A stretch of DNA of 64,000 bases from Polaromonas sp. JS666 (GTDB lineage Bacteria; Pseudomonadota; Gammaproteobacteria; Burkholderiales; Burkholderiaceae_C), in NCBI RefSeq assembly GCF_900103405.1, contig NZ_FNHX01000015.1, positions 26,844 to 90,843 on the forward strand. Direction: 5' to 3'. The notes beneath the pieces were generated by a model that did no database searches, was not told the origin of the DNA, and saw only the letters and a list, made by a program, of their open reading frames with translations. Position numbers and translations under genes: made by a program. Shown in pieces: positions 1 through 7,353 of this stretch. How positions within the stretch are numbered: position 1 is the stretch's first letter; every line of letters starts with the position of its first letter.

Positions 1-213
1 CTAGCGGCAGGCGGGCGCGGCCGCTACCGATAGAAAATAATACAGCCTGCCGAAGCTGAGCAATTCTTGCCGGGCCTGCCATAGGCGTCTGGTGGGCGCC
101 ACTTTTTACCCACGATCGGCCATACCAAAAAGTGGCATGGGGGTGCCGCCACTGGATTGACGGCAGGCGGTATGCTGCGGCACATGAACCCACCCGAGCC
201 GGCCTTGCCATCT

Positions 214-642
214 ATGAGCAGCTTCGAGATTTACACTCCGACAGCGGAGGAGGTGCGCTCAAGCGAACTGGGCGGTCGTATTCGACAGTTCAACTATCGA
301 TATGTTGGCGAATACGGAGAAGTACAGCCTGTTTGGCTCAGCGCAAAGGACAGCGATAGCCGCCTGGTTGGCGGGGTCCGTGGATTTGTGTTTCCGAATT
401 GGTTCCGAATCGATATTCTCTTTGTGGACGAGGCGGTGAGGCGGGCGGGCCTGGGCAGCAAACTTCTTGCGGCTGCGGAGAAGAATGCGCAAGCGCTGGG
501 CGCGAGAAATGCGGCTCTCGAAACCTTTGAATGGCAGGCGCGTGATTTTTACATCAAGCAGGGCTACGAAGAGTTTGCGCGCATCGACGGCTACGTCAAA
601 GGCTTCTACCTGGCCCACATGAAGAAGTCGTTGCAACCCTAG
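214..642 (+). CDS. GNAT-family N-acetyltransferase
   Basis: Probable acyl-CoA-dependent N-acetyltransferase of the GNAT fold with an unknown acceptor. The 142-residue product has the GNAT core: a strand reading RIDILFVDEAVRRAGLGSKL gives the acetyl-CoA pyrophosphate-binding motif (R-x-x-G-x-G/A type), followed by the helix AAEKNAQALGA. A late aromatic segment, ARDFYIKQGYEE, is typical of motif B. Upstream in-frame starts exist at 157 (TTG), 172 and 184 (ATG). None has a clear ribosome-binding site, so the start at 214 is a guess based on where family similarity begins. It is followed 63 bp later by a co-directional acyl-CoA hydrolase gene. Substrate cannot be inferred. Confidence 0.75.
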   Translation: MSSFEIYTPTAEEVRSSELGGRIRQFNYRYVGEYGEVQPVWLSAKDSDSRLVGGVRGFVFPNWFRIDILFVDEAVRRAGLGSKLLAAAEKNAQALGARNAALETFEWQARDFYIKQGYEEFARIDGYVKGFYLAHMKKSLQP

Positions 643-705
643 GGATGTGACCGCAGTTCACAATAGTATGCGCGCGTAGACCGTCAGGCCAACAACAATC
701 GCTCA

Positions 706-1998
706 ATGACCGGACAGTCCCGAATCAAATTCGACCCACTTCCTGGCGAGTGCCTGGTAGACCAAACTCTGGTCATTCGCATTCGCGGACTTTCGGCGCA
801 GGAGCGTGTGACTGTTCGCCTCTCCAGTGCTGTCCATGGAAACGCCATGCTGATGTCTCAAGCCGCCTTCGTTGCTGATGCGAACGGAGTCGTGGACCTC
901 AGTTGCCATGCGCCTACCGCCGGCTCCTACCAGGGCATTGATGCCATGGGGTTGTTTTGGTCGCGCGCACCAGTGGCTGGCTCCCCCGAGCCGCATTCCA
1001 GCGGTTTGAGCAGAGACCCGTCCACGGTAACGCTGGCGGCAATTACTGAAGACGGCAAGACCTCTGTAACTCAGTGCATCAAGATGACGTTTACGAGCGC
1101 AGACGTCTTGTCTCGAGAGGTGCGCGAGCGTGGCTTGGTCGGCAGGATGTTTGAACCTGCGAAACCCGGCCCTCATCCGACTGTACTCGTCGTCGGAGGC
1201 TCCAATGGCGGCTTGGCATGGTCGCAGGAAATGGCCGGGTTGTTTGCATCGCATGGGTTCTCGGCTCTTGCGCTGGCGTATTTTGCTGCTGAAGGTCTGC
1301 CGCCCACACTCGACCGAATTCCACTTGAGTACTTCGAGACGGCTCTTGAATGGTTGGCCGCTCAGCCGGCAGTCGCGGCGAACCATATAGCGGTGACAGG
1401 ACTCTCGCGAGGCGGAGAGTTGGCGCTTTTGCTCGGAGCGACCTTTCCTCAGATTCGTGCCGTCGTTGCTTACGTTCCTAGCGGCATCGTCGGGCCAGCC
1501 TATCCAGCGAGCGGCAACGGTGCCTGGACGCTGGGCGGACAAGAGATTTCGTTCGCATCAACCTTGAGCTACGAAGAGTGGGACAAGGAACTTGCGGCCG
1601 GGCGTGCGCGCGAAGGTAGCTTCGACTGGTATTTGATTCCGCTGCAGGACGCTGACTACGCTGCGAAGACCTCCATTCCGGTGGAAAGAATCCAAGGGCC
1701 CGTACTCATGATTTCGGGGGTGGACGACGGAGTGTGGCCGTCGACCGCACTGACGGAGTTCGCTATCCAGCGCTTCAGACAGAAGGACTTTCCTCACCGA
1801 TTCGAGCATCTCAGCTACCCAGGCGCGGGACACAGCATCGCTTGGCCCAACGCACCGACGACCATGCTGAAGTCAAAGCACCCCGTCTCCGGGGAGGATG
1901 TGGACAGAGGTGGCACGCCCGAAGGAGCCGCACGGGCGAGACAGGACTCGTGGCCGCGCGTCCTCGCATTCTTGCAAAACGCCTTGGCCGACGGCTAA
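706..1998 (+). CDS. Acyl-CoA thioester hydrolase / BAAT-family alpha/beta hydrolase
   Basis: 430-residue two-domain protein of the acyl-CoA thioesterase / bile-acid-CoA:amino acid N-acyltransferase (BAAT) family. The N-terminal ~130 residues form the Ig-like BAAT N-domain (ending ...DAMGLFWSRAP). The C-terminal alpha/beta-hydrolase has a nucleophile elbow GLSRGGELALLLG, an acid in the GVDDGVWP loop and a late histidine in GAGHSIAWP. The nucleophile is Ser rather than the Cys of mammalian BAAT, which fits hydrolysis more than amidation. Bacterial members are poorly characterised and the acyl substrate is unknown. It stands alone between a GNAT gene and the convergent amt gene. Confidence 0.8.
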   Translation: MTGQSRIKFDPLPGECLVDQTLVIRIRGLSAQERVTVRLSSAVHGNAMLMSQAAFVADANGVVDLSCHAPTAGSYQGIDAMGLFWSRAPVAGSPEPHSSGLSRDPSTVTLAAITEDGKTSVTQCIKMTFTSADVLSREVRERGLVGRMFEPAKPGPHPTVLVVGGSNGGLAWSQEMAGLFASHGFSALALAYFAAEGLPPTLDRIPLEYFETALEWLAAQPAVAANHIAVTGLSRGGELALLLGATFPQIRAVVAYVPSGIVGPAYPASGNGAWTLGGQEISFASTLSYEEWDKELAAGRAREGSFDWYLIPLQDADYAAKTSIPVERIQGPVLMISGVDDGVWPSTALTEFAIQRFRQKDFPHRFEHLSYPGAGHSIAWPNAPTTMLKSKHPVSGEDVDRGGTPEGAARARQDSWPRVLAFLQNALADG

Positions 1999-2092
1999 CG
2001 ACAAGCGACCACCAGCCACGAGCGGACCTACGATTGCGTCTTCCAATCAAATGTCTCAGGGGTGATTGGGAGTTCCTCTCCAACGACCACCG

Positions 2093-3295
2093 CTACCAGT
2101 TGACTTCGCGGTCCGGCGTCGAGCCTATGCGGTGGATGGACAGGTCCGCGCCCTCAAACTCTTCTTCCTGGCTCAGGCGCAGCCCCATGGTGGCCTTGAG
2201 GACGCCGTAGACGGCAAAACCCGCCAGCAAGGCCCAGCCCACGCCCATGGCGCTGCCTAAAAGCTGCGCACCCAGGCTCACGCCGCCTAGCCCGCCCAGC
2301 GCCTGGCTGCCGAAAATGCCGGCCGCGATGCCGCCCCACAGGCCGCACAAGCCGTGCAGCGGCCACACGCCTAGCACGTCGTCGACCTTCCATTTATTCT
2401 GCGTCAGCGTGAACATCACGACGAAGACGCCGCCGGCCACGCCGCCCGTCACCAGCGCGCCCAGCGGATGCATCAGGTCCGAGCCCGCGCACACCGCCAC
2501 CAAGCCGGCCAGCGGGCCGTTGTGCACGAAGCCCGGGTCGTTCTTGCCAAAGGCCAGCGCCGCCAGCGTGCCGCCCACCATGGCCATCAGCGAATTGACG
2601 GCGACCAGGCCGGAAATCTTGTCGATGGTCTGCGCGCTCATCACATTGAAGCCGAACCAGCCCACGGTCAAAATCCAGGCGCCCAGCGCCAGGAAGGGAA
2701 TATTGGATGGCGGGTGGGCCGACACGGCGCCGTCCTTGCGGTAGCGGTTGCTGCGCGCGCCCAGCAGGATCACCGCGGGCAATGCCAGCCAGCCACCCAC
2801 CGCATGGACCACGATGGAGCCCGCGAAGTCATGGAACTCCGCGCCGGCCAGGGACTTGATCCAGGCCTGCACGCCGAAATGCTGGTTCCAGACGATGCCC
2901 TCGAAAAAGGGATAGACAAAGCCCACGATGACGGCCGTGGCGATCAGCTGCGGGTAAAAGCGCGCGCGCTCGGCAATGCCGCCCGAAATAATCGCCGGGA
3001 TCGCCGCGGCAAAGGTCAGCAGGAAAAAGAACTTGACCAGCTCATAGCCGTTTTTGGCGGCCAGCTGCTCAGCGCCGACGAAAAAATGCGTGCCGTAGGC
3101 CACGCCATAGCCCACCACAAAATACACCACGGTGGACACCGAGAAGTCCACCAGGATCTTGACCAGCGCATTGACCTGGTTCTTCTTGCGAACCGTGCCC
3201 AGTTCCAGAAAGGCAAAACCGGCATGCATGGCGAGCACCATGATGCCGCCCAGCAGAATGAACAAGGCGTCCGAGCCCTGTTTTAGTGCTTCCAT
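2093..3295 (-). CDS. amtB: Ammonium transporter AmtB
   Basis: Integral membrane ammonium channel, 400 residues, about eleven predicted membrane helices. Family hallmarks are present: Asp156 in HDFAGS, the twin pore histidines His164 (SIVVHAVGG) and His314 (WPLHGLCG), and the signature around ISGGIAERA. The cytoplasmic tail (EEEFEGADLSIHRIGS) resembles the GlnK-binding tail of Amt proteins. There is no cleavable signal peptide, unlike E. coli AmtB. A good ribosome-binding site (AGAGGGA) lies 5-6 nt before the ATG. No glnK is adjacent, so it is a lone amt gene. A sigma-54-like element and a strong leader hairpin lie upstream and are listed separately. Confidence 0.96.
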   Translation of the reverse strand: MEALKQGSDALFILLGGIMVLAMHAGFAFLELGTVRKKNQVNALVKILVDFSVSTVVYFVVGYGVAYGTHFFVGAEQLAAKNGYELVKFFFLLTFAAAIPAIISGGIAERARFYPQLIATAVIVGFVYPFFEGIVWNQHFGVQAWIKSLAGAEFHDFAGSIVVHAVGGWLALPAVILLGARSNRYRKDGAVSAHPPSNIPFLALGAWILTVGWFGFNVMSAQTIDKISGLVAVNSLMAMVGGTLAALAFGKNDPGFVHNGPLAGLVAVCAGSDLMHPLGALVTGGVAGGVFVVMFTLTQNKWKVDDVLGVWPLHGLCGLWGGIAAGIFGSQALGGLGGVSLGAQLLGSAMGVGWALLAGFAVYGVLKATMGLRLSQEEEFEGADLSIHRIGSTPDREVNW

Positions 3296-3324
3296 AGGTC
3301 CCTCTTCAGATGAAATGTGATTTA

Positions 3325-3362
3325 TTGGTGCGTAATTCCGTGAATTTCAGGAATCGCACCAA
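3325..3362 (-). promoter_or_regulatory. Leader hairpin upstream of amtB
   Basis: Inverted repeat TTGGTGCG/CGCACCAA with an inner ATTCC/GGAAT stem (offset by two bases on one side) and a 10-nt loop, 30 bp upstream of the amtB start and inside its likely 5' leader. It could be an mRNA hairpin or a regulator-binding dyad. Its half-sites resemble NtrC half-sites in inverted order, so the assignment is open. Confidence 0.45.
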
Positions 3363-3367
3363 ATACA

Positions 3368-3383
3368 AGCAAGAAATGCGCCG
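3368..3383 (-). promoter_or_regulatory. Possible sigma-54 promoter of amtB
   Basis: On the minus strand, CGGCGCATTTCTTGCT gives GG-N10-GC spacing like the -24/-12 element of RpoN promoters (consensus TGGCAC-N5-TTGC). An NtrC-like half-site TGCACCA lies further upstream, near 3411-3418. The -24 half matches imperfectly. Nitrogen control of amt by RpoN/NtrC is common, which supports but does not prove this call. Confidence 0.4.
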
Positions 3384-3454
3384 CAACCGTGCGGAGGGCG
3401 CTGACGTGCACCAACTTCTGCTTTCAAAAAGGGCGGGGGGAGCGGCGGCTACAA

Positions 3455-3635
3455 TGCAGACTGTCATTGGGGAGTAGCCAGCCTTTCAATCCTGAAAGGG
3501 GCTTGCGTCAACAGACTTGTTCCTGCGGAACATGGCGCAAGCGGTCTTCGGACTACGCGAGACCTTTGACTGCACAGCCTCCGCTTCAGGCCGGGGATGG
3601 CGTGCAGTCATGGGTTTTCGTCCGGCCGGAGTCTT
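3455..3635 (+). promoter_or_regulatory. yybP-ykoY manganese riboswitch and expression platform
   Basis: Conserved yybP-ykoY blocks appear in order: GGGGAGTAG at 3469-3477, GCGTCAACAGACT near 3514-3526, and CTACGCGAGACCTTTGAC at 3553-3570. These form the Mn2+-sensing three-way junction. P1 can form from GTCA (3463-3466) and TGAC (3567-3570). A competing 8-bp helix TGACTGCA (3567-3574)/TGCAGTCA (3603-3610) overlaps P1. CTCCG (3579-3583) can pair with the ribosome-binding site CGGAG (3627-3631) of the following gene. The family is known to activate Mn exporters when Mn2+ is bound. Control of translation here is inferred from the pairing options. Confidence 0.85.
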
Positions 3636-3639
3636 TTAC

Positions 3640-4197
3640 ATGGAAGCTTTCCTCGTCTCCACGGGCATCGTCGCCCTCGCCGAAATGGGCGACAAGACGC
3701 AACTCCTCGCCCTCATCCTCGCCGCCCGCTTCAAAAAGCCTTGGCCCATCGTCGCCGGCATCCTGGTCGCGACCCTGGCCAACCACGCCCTGGCCGGCGC
3801 GGCCGGCGCCTGGGTGACCACGCTGGTCGGTCCGCAAACGCTGCGCTGGATCCTGGGCGCATCTTTCCTGGCCATGGCGGTGTGGATGCTGGTGCCCGAC
3901 AAGATCGAGGCGGACGAGGACGGGAAACCGCCGCGCTTCGGCGTTTTCTTCACCACTGTGCTGGTGTTCTTCCTGGCCGAAATGGGCGACAAGACGCAAA
4001 TCGCCACCGTGATGCTGGCCGCGCGCTACGACGCCATCGCCGGCGTGGTCGCGGGCACCACGCTGGGCATGATGCTGGCCAACGCACCGGTGGTCTGGCT
4101 CGGCGAGCGCGTCACGCGCCTGCTGCCGCTGCGCGCCGTGCACATCGTGTCGGCGCTGATCTTCGCCGGGCTGGGGCTGGCCGCGTTCTTGATGTGA
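3640..4197 (+). CDS. TMEM165/GDT1 (UPF0016) family manganese exporter
   Basis: 185-residue inner-membrane protein with two copies of the family signature E-M-G-D-K-T: ALAEMGDKTQLLAL near residue 12 and FLAEMGDKTQIATV near residue 115. Each copy leads a bundle of about three membrane helices, the internal-duplication architecture of cation/Ca2+/Mn2+ exchangers of the GDT1 family. Bacterial members such as MneA export Mn2+. The manganese riboswitch directly upstream strongly supports Mn2+ efflux. The start at 3640 follows GGAG with 8-nt spacing and places the first signature at the usual position; an upstream in-frame extension would run through the riboswitch. Confidence 0.9.
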   Translation: MEAFLVSTGIVALAEMGDKTQLLALILAARFKKPWPIVAGILVATLANHALAGAAGAWVTTLVGPQTLRWILGASFLAMAVWMLVPDKIEADEDGKPPRFGVFFTTVLVFFLAEMGDKTQIATVMLAARYDAIAGVVAGTTLGMMLANAPVVWLGERVTRLLPLRAVHIVSALIFAGLGLAAFLM

Positions 4198-4214
4198 CCC
4201 CGGCTTGGTATACT
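4186..4214 (+). promoter_or_regulatory. Predicted sigma-70 promoter of metX-metW
   Basis: TTCTTG (4186-4191) and TATACT (4209-4214) are separated by 17 bp at the end of the preceding gene. The predicted start of transcription near 4221 coincides with the first base of the SAM-II aptamer, which makes the call more credible. Confidence 0.55.
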
Positions 4215-4220
4215 TCCTCT

Positions 4221-4270
4221 CAGCGCCGATTTGCTCAGCTTGCGGGCGCTTAAAAAGTACAGCTAAAGAC
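4221..4270 (+). promoter_or_regulatory. SAM-II (SAM-alpha) riboswitch aptamer
   Basis: The segment matches the SAM-II pattern: P1 strands AGCGCC (4222-4227) and GGCGCT (4245-4250), conserved GATTT after the first strand, CTTGC in the loop, an A-rich linker (TAAAAAG) and the 3' pseudoknot strand AGCTAAAG (4261-4268). SAM-II binds S-adenosylmethionine and represses methionine genes. It precedes metX, one of the typical targets. The final GCTAAAG is the exact reverse complement of CTTTAGC within the following terminator, giving a simple on/off switch. Confidence 0.85.
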
Positions 4271-4282
4271 GAACTCCAAAGG

Positions 4283-4319
4283 ACCCGGACTCGCTTTAGC
4301 GACGCCGGGTTTTTTGTTT
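4283..4319 (+). terminator. Intrinsic terminator in the metX leader
   Basis: Stem ACCCGG (4283-4288)/CCGGGT (4305-4310) is extended by TCGCT (4291-4295)/AGCGA (4298-4302) and followed by a T run (4311-4315, then TTTT). The upper stem shares CTTTAGC (4294-4300) with the sequence complementary to the SAM-II pseudoknot strand, so it is probably a regulated attenuator rather than a gene-end terminator. Confidence 0.85.
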
Positions 4320-4334
4320 TCTGCAGGTGATTTT

Positions 4335-5495
4335 TTGACACTGATTGCCACCCCGCTCAGCATGCATTTTGTCGAGGCACTGCCGCTGCAGAGCGGCGCC
4401 TCGATACGCGCCTACGACCTGAGCTATGAAACCTATGGCGAGCTCAACGCCGACAAATCCAACGCCGTGCTGATCTGCCACGCGCTCAACGCCTCGCACC
4501 ATGTAGCGGGCGTCTACCTCGATGCGCAGGGGCAGCCCATAGAGAAATCCGAAGGCTGGTGGGACACCATGATTGGTCCCGGCAAGCCGGTGGACACCGA
4601 CCGCTTCTTCGTGATCGGCGTCAACAACCTGGGCTCGTGCTTCGGCTCCACCGGCCCCATGCAGCCCAATCCCGACACGCAGGAACTCTACGGCGCTGAT
4701 TTCCCCGTCGTCACGGTGCAGGACTGGGTCAGCGCGCAGGCCCGCCTGCTGGACCGCCTGGGCATACAGACCCTGGCCGCCGTCATGGGTGGCAGCCTGG
4801 GCGGCATGCAGGCCCTGGCCTGGACGCTGCAATACCCCGAGCGTGTGCGCCACGCCGTGGTGGTGGCCAGCGCGCCCAACCTTACGGCCGAAAACATCGC
4901 CTTCAACGAAGTGGCCAGGCGCGCCATCGTGACCGACCCGGACTTCCACGGCGGCCATTTTTACCGCCACGGCGTGCTGCCCAAGCGCGGGCTGCGCATC
5001 GCCCGCATGATCGGCCACATCACCTATTTGAGCGACGATGTGATGAACGAAAAATTCGGCCGCCAGCTGCGCCAGGCGGTCGCGGAAACCGCGAGCGCCG
5101 ACGCGCCCTACAAATACACCACGCAGGACATCGAATTTGAAATCGAAAGCTATCTGCGCTACCAGGGCGACAAGTTCAGCGAGTACTTCGACGCCAACAC
5201 CTATTTGCTGATCACGCGCGCGCTCGACTACTTCGACCCGGCGCGCGCCTACGGCGGCAGCCTCACCCAGGCGTTGGCCCAGGTCAAGGCCAAATTCCTG
5301 CTGGTGAGCTTTACCACCGACTGGCGTTTTTCGCCCGCGCGCAGCCGCGAGATCGTCAAGGCCTTGCTCGACAACCAGCGCGACGTGAGCTACGCCGAAA
5401 TCGACGCGCCGCACGGCCACGATGCCTTTTTGCTGGAGGACGAGCGCTACCTCGGTGTGGTGCGTTCCTATTTCCAGAGCAAGGTGGCCGCATGA
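4335..5495 (+). CDS. metX: Homoserine O-acyltransferase MetX (homoserine O-succinyl/acetyltransferase)
   Basis: Catalyses acylation of L-homoserine, the first committed step of methionine synthesis, in the cytoplasm. About 386 residues of alpha/beta-hydrolase fold with nucleophile Ser154 in GGSLGG, an Asp in TTDWRFSP and a catalytic His near 362 in APHGHDAF. Family blocks CHALNASHH, FFVIGVNNLGSCFGSTGP and the DFHGG segment are present. Burkholderiales members are often annotated as succinyl-transferring (MetXS); the acyl donor cannot be read here. A TTG at 4335 follows AGGTGA with 4-nt spacing and is preferred. An ATG at 4362 lacks a ribosome-binding site. Overlaps metW by 4 nt (ATGA). Confidence 0.93.
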   Translation: MTLIATPLSMHFVEALPLQSGASIRAYDLSYETYGELNADKSNAVLICHALNASHHVAGVYLDAQGQPIEKSEGWWDTMIGPGKPVDTDRFFVIGVNNLGSCFGSTGPMQPNPDTQELYGADFPVVTVQDWVSAQARLLDRLGIQTLAAVMGGSLGGMQALAWTLQYPERVRHAVVVASAPNLTAENIAFNEVARRAIVTDPDFHGGHFYRHGVLPKRGLRIARMIGHITYLSDDVMNEKFGRQLRQAVAETASADAPYKYTTQDIEFEIESYLRYQGDKFSEYFDANTYLLITRALDYFDPARAYGGSLTQALAQVKAKFLLVSFTTDWRFSPARSREIVKALLDNQRDVSYAEIDAPHGHDAFLLEDERYLGVVRSYFQSKVAA

Positions 5496-6100
5496 ACCCG
5501 ATAGTCAACCTCACTGTGCAGCCCTCGGCCGACATGCTGTCCATCGCCCGCCTGGTGCCGCCCGGCTCCCGCGTGCTCGACCTGGGCTGCGGCACCGGCG
5601 AATTGCTGGACTACCTGATCCGCGAGCGCGGCTGTTCGGGCTACGGCGTCGAAATCAACGACGCCAACGTGCAGGCCTGCGTGGCGCGCGGCGTCAACGT
5701 GATCCAGCTCAACCTCGAGGAAGGCCTGGCGCTGTTCGGTGACAGTTCCTTCGACGTGGTGCTGCAGATAGACACCCTGCAACACCTGCGCAACGCCGAA
5801 ACCATGTTGCGCGAAACCGCGCGCGTGGGCCGCGCCGGCATCGTCGTGTTTCCCAACTTCGGCCATTGGCCGAATCGCCTGGCCGTCGCGCGCGGCCGCA
5901 TGCCGGTGACCAAGGTGCTGCCCTACCAGTGGTACGACACGCCCAATATTCGTGTCGGCACGCTGCAGGACTTTGAGGCGCTGGCGCTGCAGAACCGGCT
6001 GGAAATTCTCGACGCCTTCGGCCTGCAGGACGGCCGCGAAGTCCGCTTCTGGCCGAATGCCCGCGCCAGCCGGGCGGTGTTCAAGTTCCGGCACGCCTAG
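5492..6100 (+). CDS. metW: Methionine biosynthesis protein MetW
   Basis: 202-residue class I methyltransferase-fold protein paired with MetX in many proteobacteria. The SAM-binding glycine motif is VLDLGCGTGELL (residues ~29-40), followed by YGVEIND (motif II) and LQIDTLQHL. The MetW signature VVFPNFGHWPNRL and the LPYQWYDTPNI segment are intact. MetW is required for full homoserine O-succinyltransferase activity in partner systems and may act as a MetX cofactor rather than a free methyltransferase. The coupled ATGA overlap with metX and the shared SAM-II control place both in one operon. No terminator was found just downstream. Confidence 0.94.
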   Translation: MNPIVNLTVQPSADMLSIARLVPPGSRVLDLGCGTGELLDYLIRERGCSGYGVEINDANVQACVARGVNVIQLNLEEGLALFGDSSFDVVLQIDTLQHLRNAETMLRETARVGRAGIVVFPNFGHWPNRLAVARGRMPVTKVLPYQWYDTPNIRVGTLQDFEALALQNRLEILDAFGLQDGREVRFWPNARASRAVFKFRHA

Positions 6101-6408
6101 GACGGGCGCCGGAGTGCCTGGATGAAGTCGTCCTCTCTGCACCCTGGCCACGCGCCCACCCATTGGGCGAATTCGATGGGTTCTTAGTTCACTGAGGGCT
6201 CGGTAACCAAACGGCCGATGGCTTCGGCCGGAAGCGGCCATAAGCCGCAATTCCGAATGGGTCGGCGAATTCCGGGATCGCACCCCGGCGCCTCCAAGCA
6301 GTGCTTGGGCATGTTGCAACGCGTCCGAAAAACTGCCAACAGTGCATTTTCAGCACAAATTCGGGCAACCCTCTTGTAACGTTCATCACTTTATGAGATA
6401 TTTGCTTC
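6101..6408 (+). other. Intergenic region between metW and chrB
   Basis: 308 bp without a convincing gene. It contains short GC-rich inverted segments around 6214-6245 (GGCCGATGGCTTCGGCC type) and becomes AT-richer after 6330, where the chrB promoter lies. It marks the left edge of the chromate-resistance cluster. No tRNA or attachment-site duplication was seen. Confidence 0.5.
6374..6402 (+). promoter_or_regulatory. Predicted chrB promoter (possibly leaderless transcript)
   Basis: TTGTAA (6374-6379) and GATATT (6397-6402) are 17 bp apart, and the ATG of chrB is only 6 nt after the -10 element, with no ribosome-binding site. A TCAT-N6-ATGA dyad lies between the boxes and could be a ChrB operator. 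The calls rest on spacing alone. Confidence 0.4.
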
Positions 6409-7353
6409 ATGAATGACTGGCTAATCCTTACGGCGACACTGCCGACCACGCCGAGTGGTCTGCGGGTTCGGGTGTGGCGCGCGCTCAAGGCGACAGGTGC
6501 GGGAACGCTTCGGGAGGGGGTCTATGTTCTTCCGGCCATCGCACCCTCCGCCCTTGCCCTGCGGGAGCTCGCCAAGACAATTGCCGACGCTGGCGCTGAT
6601 GCCCACTTGCTCGAGTTGCGGGCGCGCGATGCGGCCCAGGAACAGGCGTTCCGGGCCCTGTTCGACCGCTCCGAGCACTATGCGGAGCTGTTGCAGGCCG
6701 TGAAGGACGCGCGCAAGAGCATTGGGAAGGCCACTGAAGCGGAGCTCCACAAGACATTGCGCAACCTTGAGCAGCAACTGCAGCAAATCCAGGCGAGCGA
6801 TTTCTTCCCGAGCGAGGACGGCACCCGGTGTGTTGACGCGGTCACGACGCTGCGTCGTGAGATTGAACTTCATCTCTCACCGGACGAGCCCTCGCCTACG
6901 AAGGCTGTTGTTCCCTCGCTCGCCATCGCGGACTATCAGGGACGTACCTGGGCCACCCGAAAGCGCCCGTGGGTAGACCGTCTGGCCACCGCCTGGCTGG
7001 TCAGTCGCTTCATCGATAAGTCCCCGAGCTTCATCTGGCTGTCGGATCCCAAGAAGTGCCCCAAATCGGCTCTCGGCTACGACTTCGACGGCGCGACCTT
7101 CACGCACGTGGGTGAACTGGTGACGTTTGAAGTCGTCGCCAAGAGCTTCGGTCTCGACGAGAAGCCCGCCCTGGCGCGGCTCGGGCAGCTCGTGCACTAC
7201 ATCGACGTCGGTGGTATTCCGCTCGACGAAGCGCCGGGTATCGAAATGATCGTTCGTGGCTTGCAAGCGCAATACGCAGACGACGATGAGCTGCATGAAG
7301 CGGCTTTCGCCTTTTTTGACACCCTGCATGCTGCTTTGAAGGCCGCCAAATGA
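6409..7353 (+). CDS. chrB: Chromate resistance regulator ChrB
   Basis: 314-residue protein with the ChrB N-terminal region (WLILTATLPTTPSGLRVRVW, residues ~4-23) and the ChrB C-terminal domain (TRKRPWVDRLATAWLVSRFI...). In Cupriavidus and Ochrobactrum, ChrB senses chromate and controls the chr operon. It overlaps chrA by 4 nt (ATGA), implying co-transcription. No ribosome-binding site precedes the ATG, matching the possible leaderless promoter. Base composition of this cluster appears somewhat lower in GC than its flanks, compatible with acquisition as an accessory module. Confidence 0.92.
   Translation: MNDWLILTATLPTTPSGLRVRVWRALKATGAGTLREGVYVLPAIAPSALALRELAKTIADAGADAHLLELRARDAAQEQAFRALFDRSEHYAELLQAVKDARKSIGKATEAELHKTLRNLEQQLQQIQASDFFPSEDGTRCVDAVTTLRREIELHLSPDEPSPTKAVVPSLAIADYQGRTWATRKRPWVDRLATAWLVSRFIDKSPSFIWLSDPKKCPKSALGYDFDGATFTHVGELVTFEVVAKSFGLDEKPALARLGQLVHYIDVGGIPLDEAPGIEMIVRGLQAQYADDDELHEAAFAFFDTLHAALKAAK

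Noticed and set aside
6214..6300. Possible tRNA-like cloverleaf in the metW-chrB spacer
   Set aside because: Short GC-rich hairpins only; no TPsiC arm sequence or acceptor stem pairing could be aligned.
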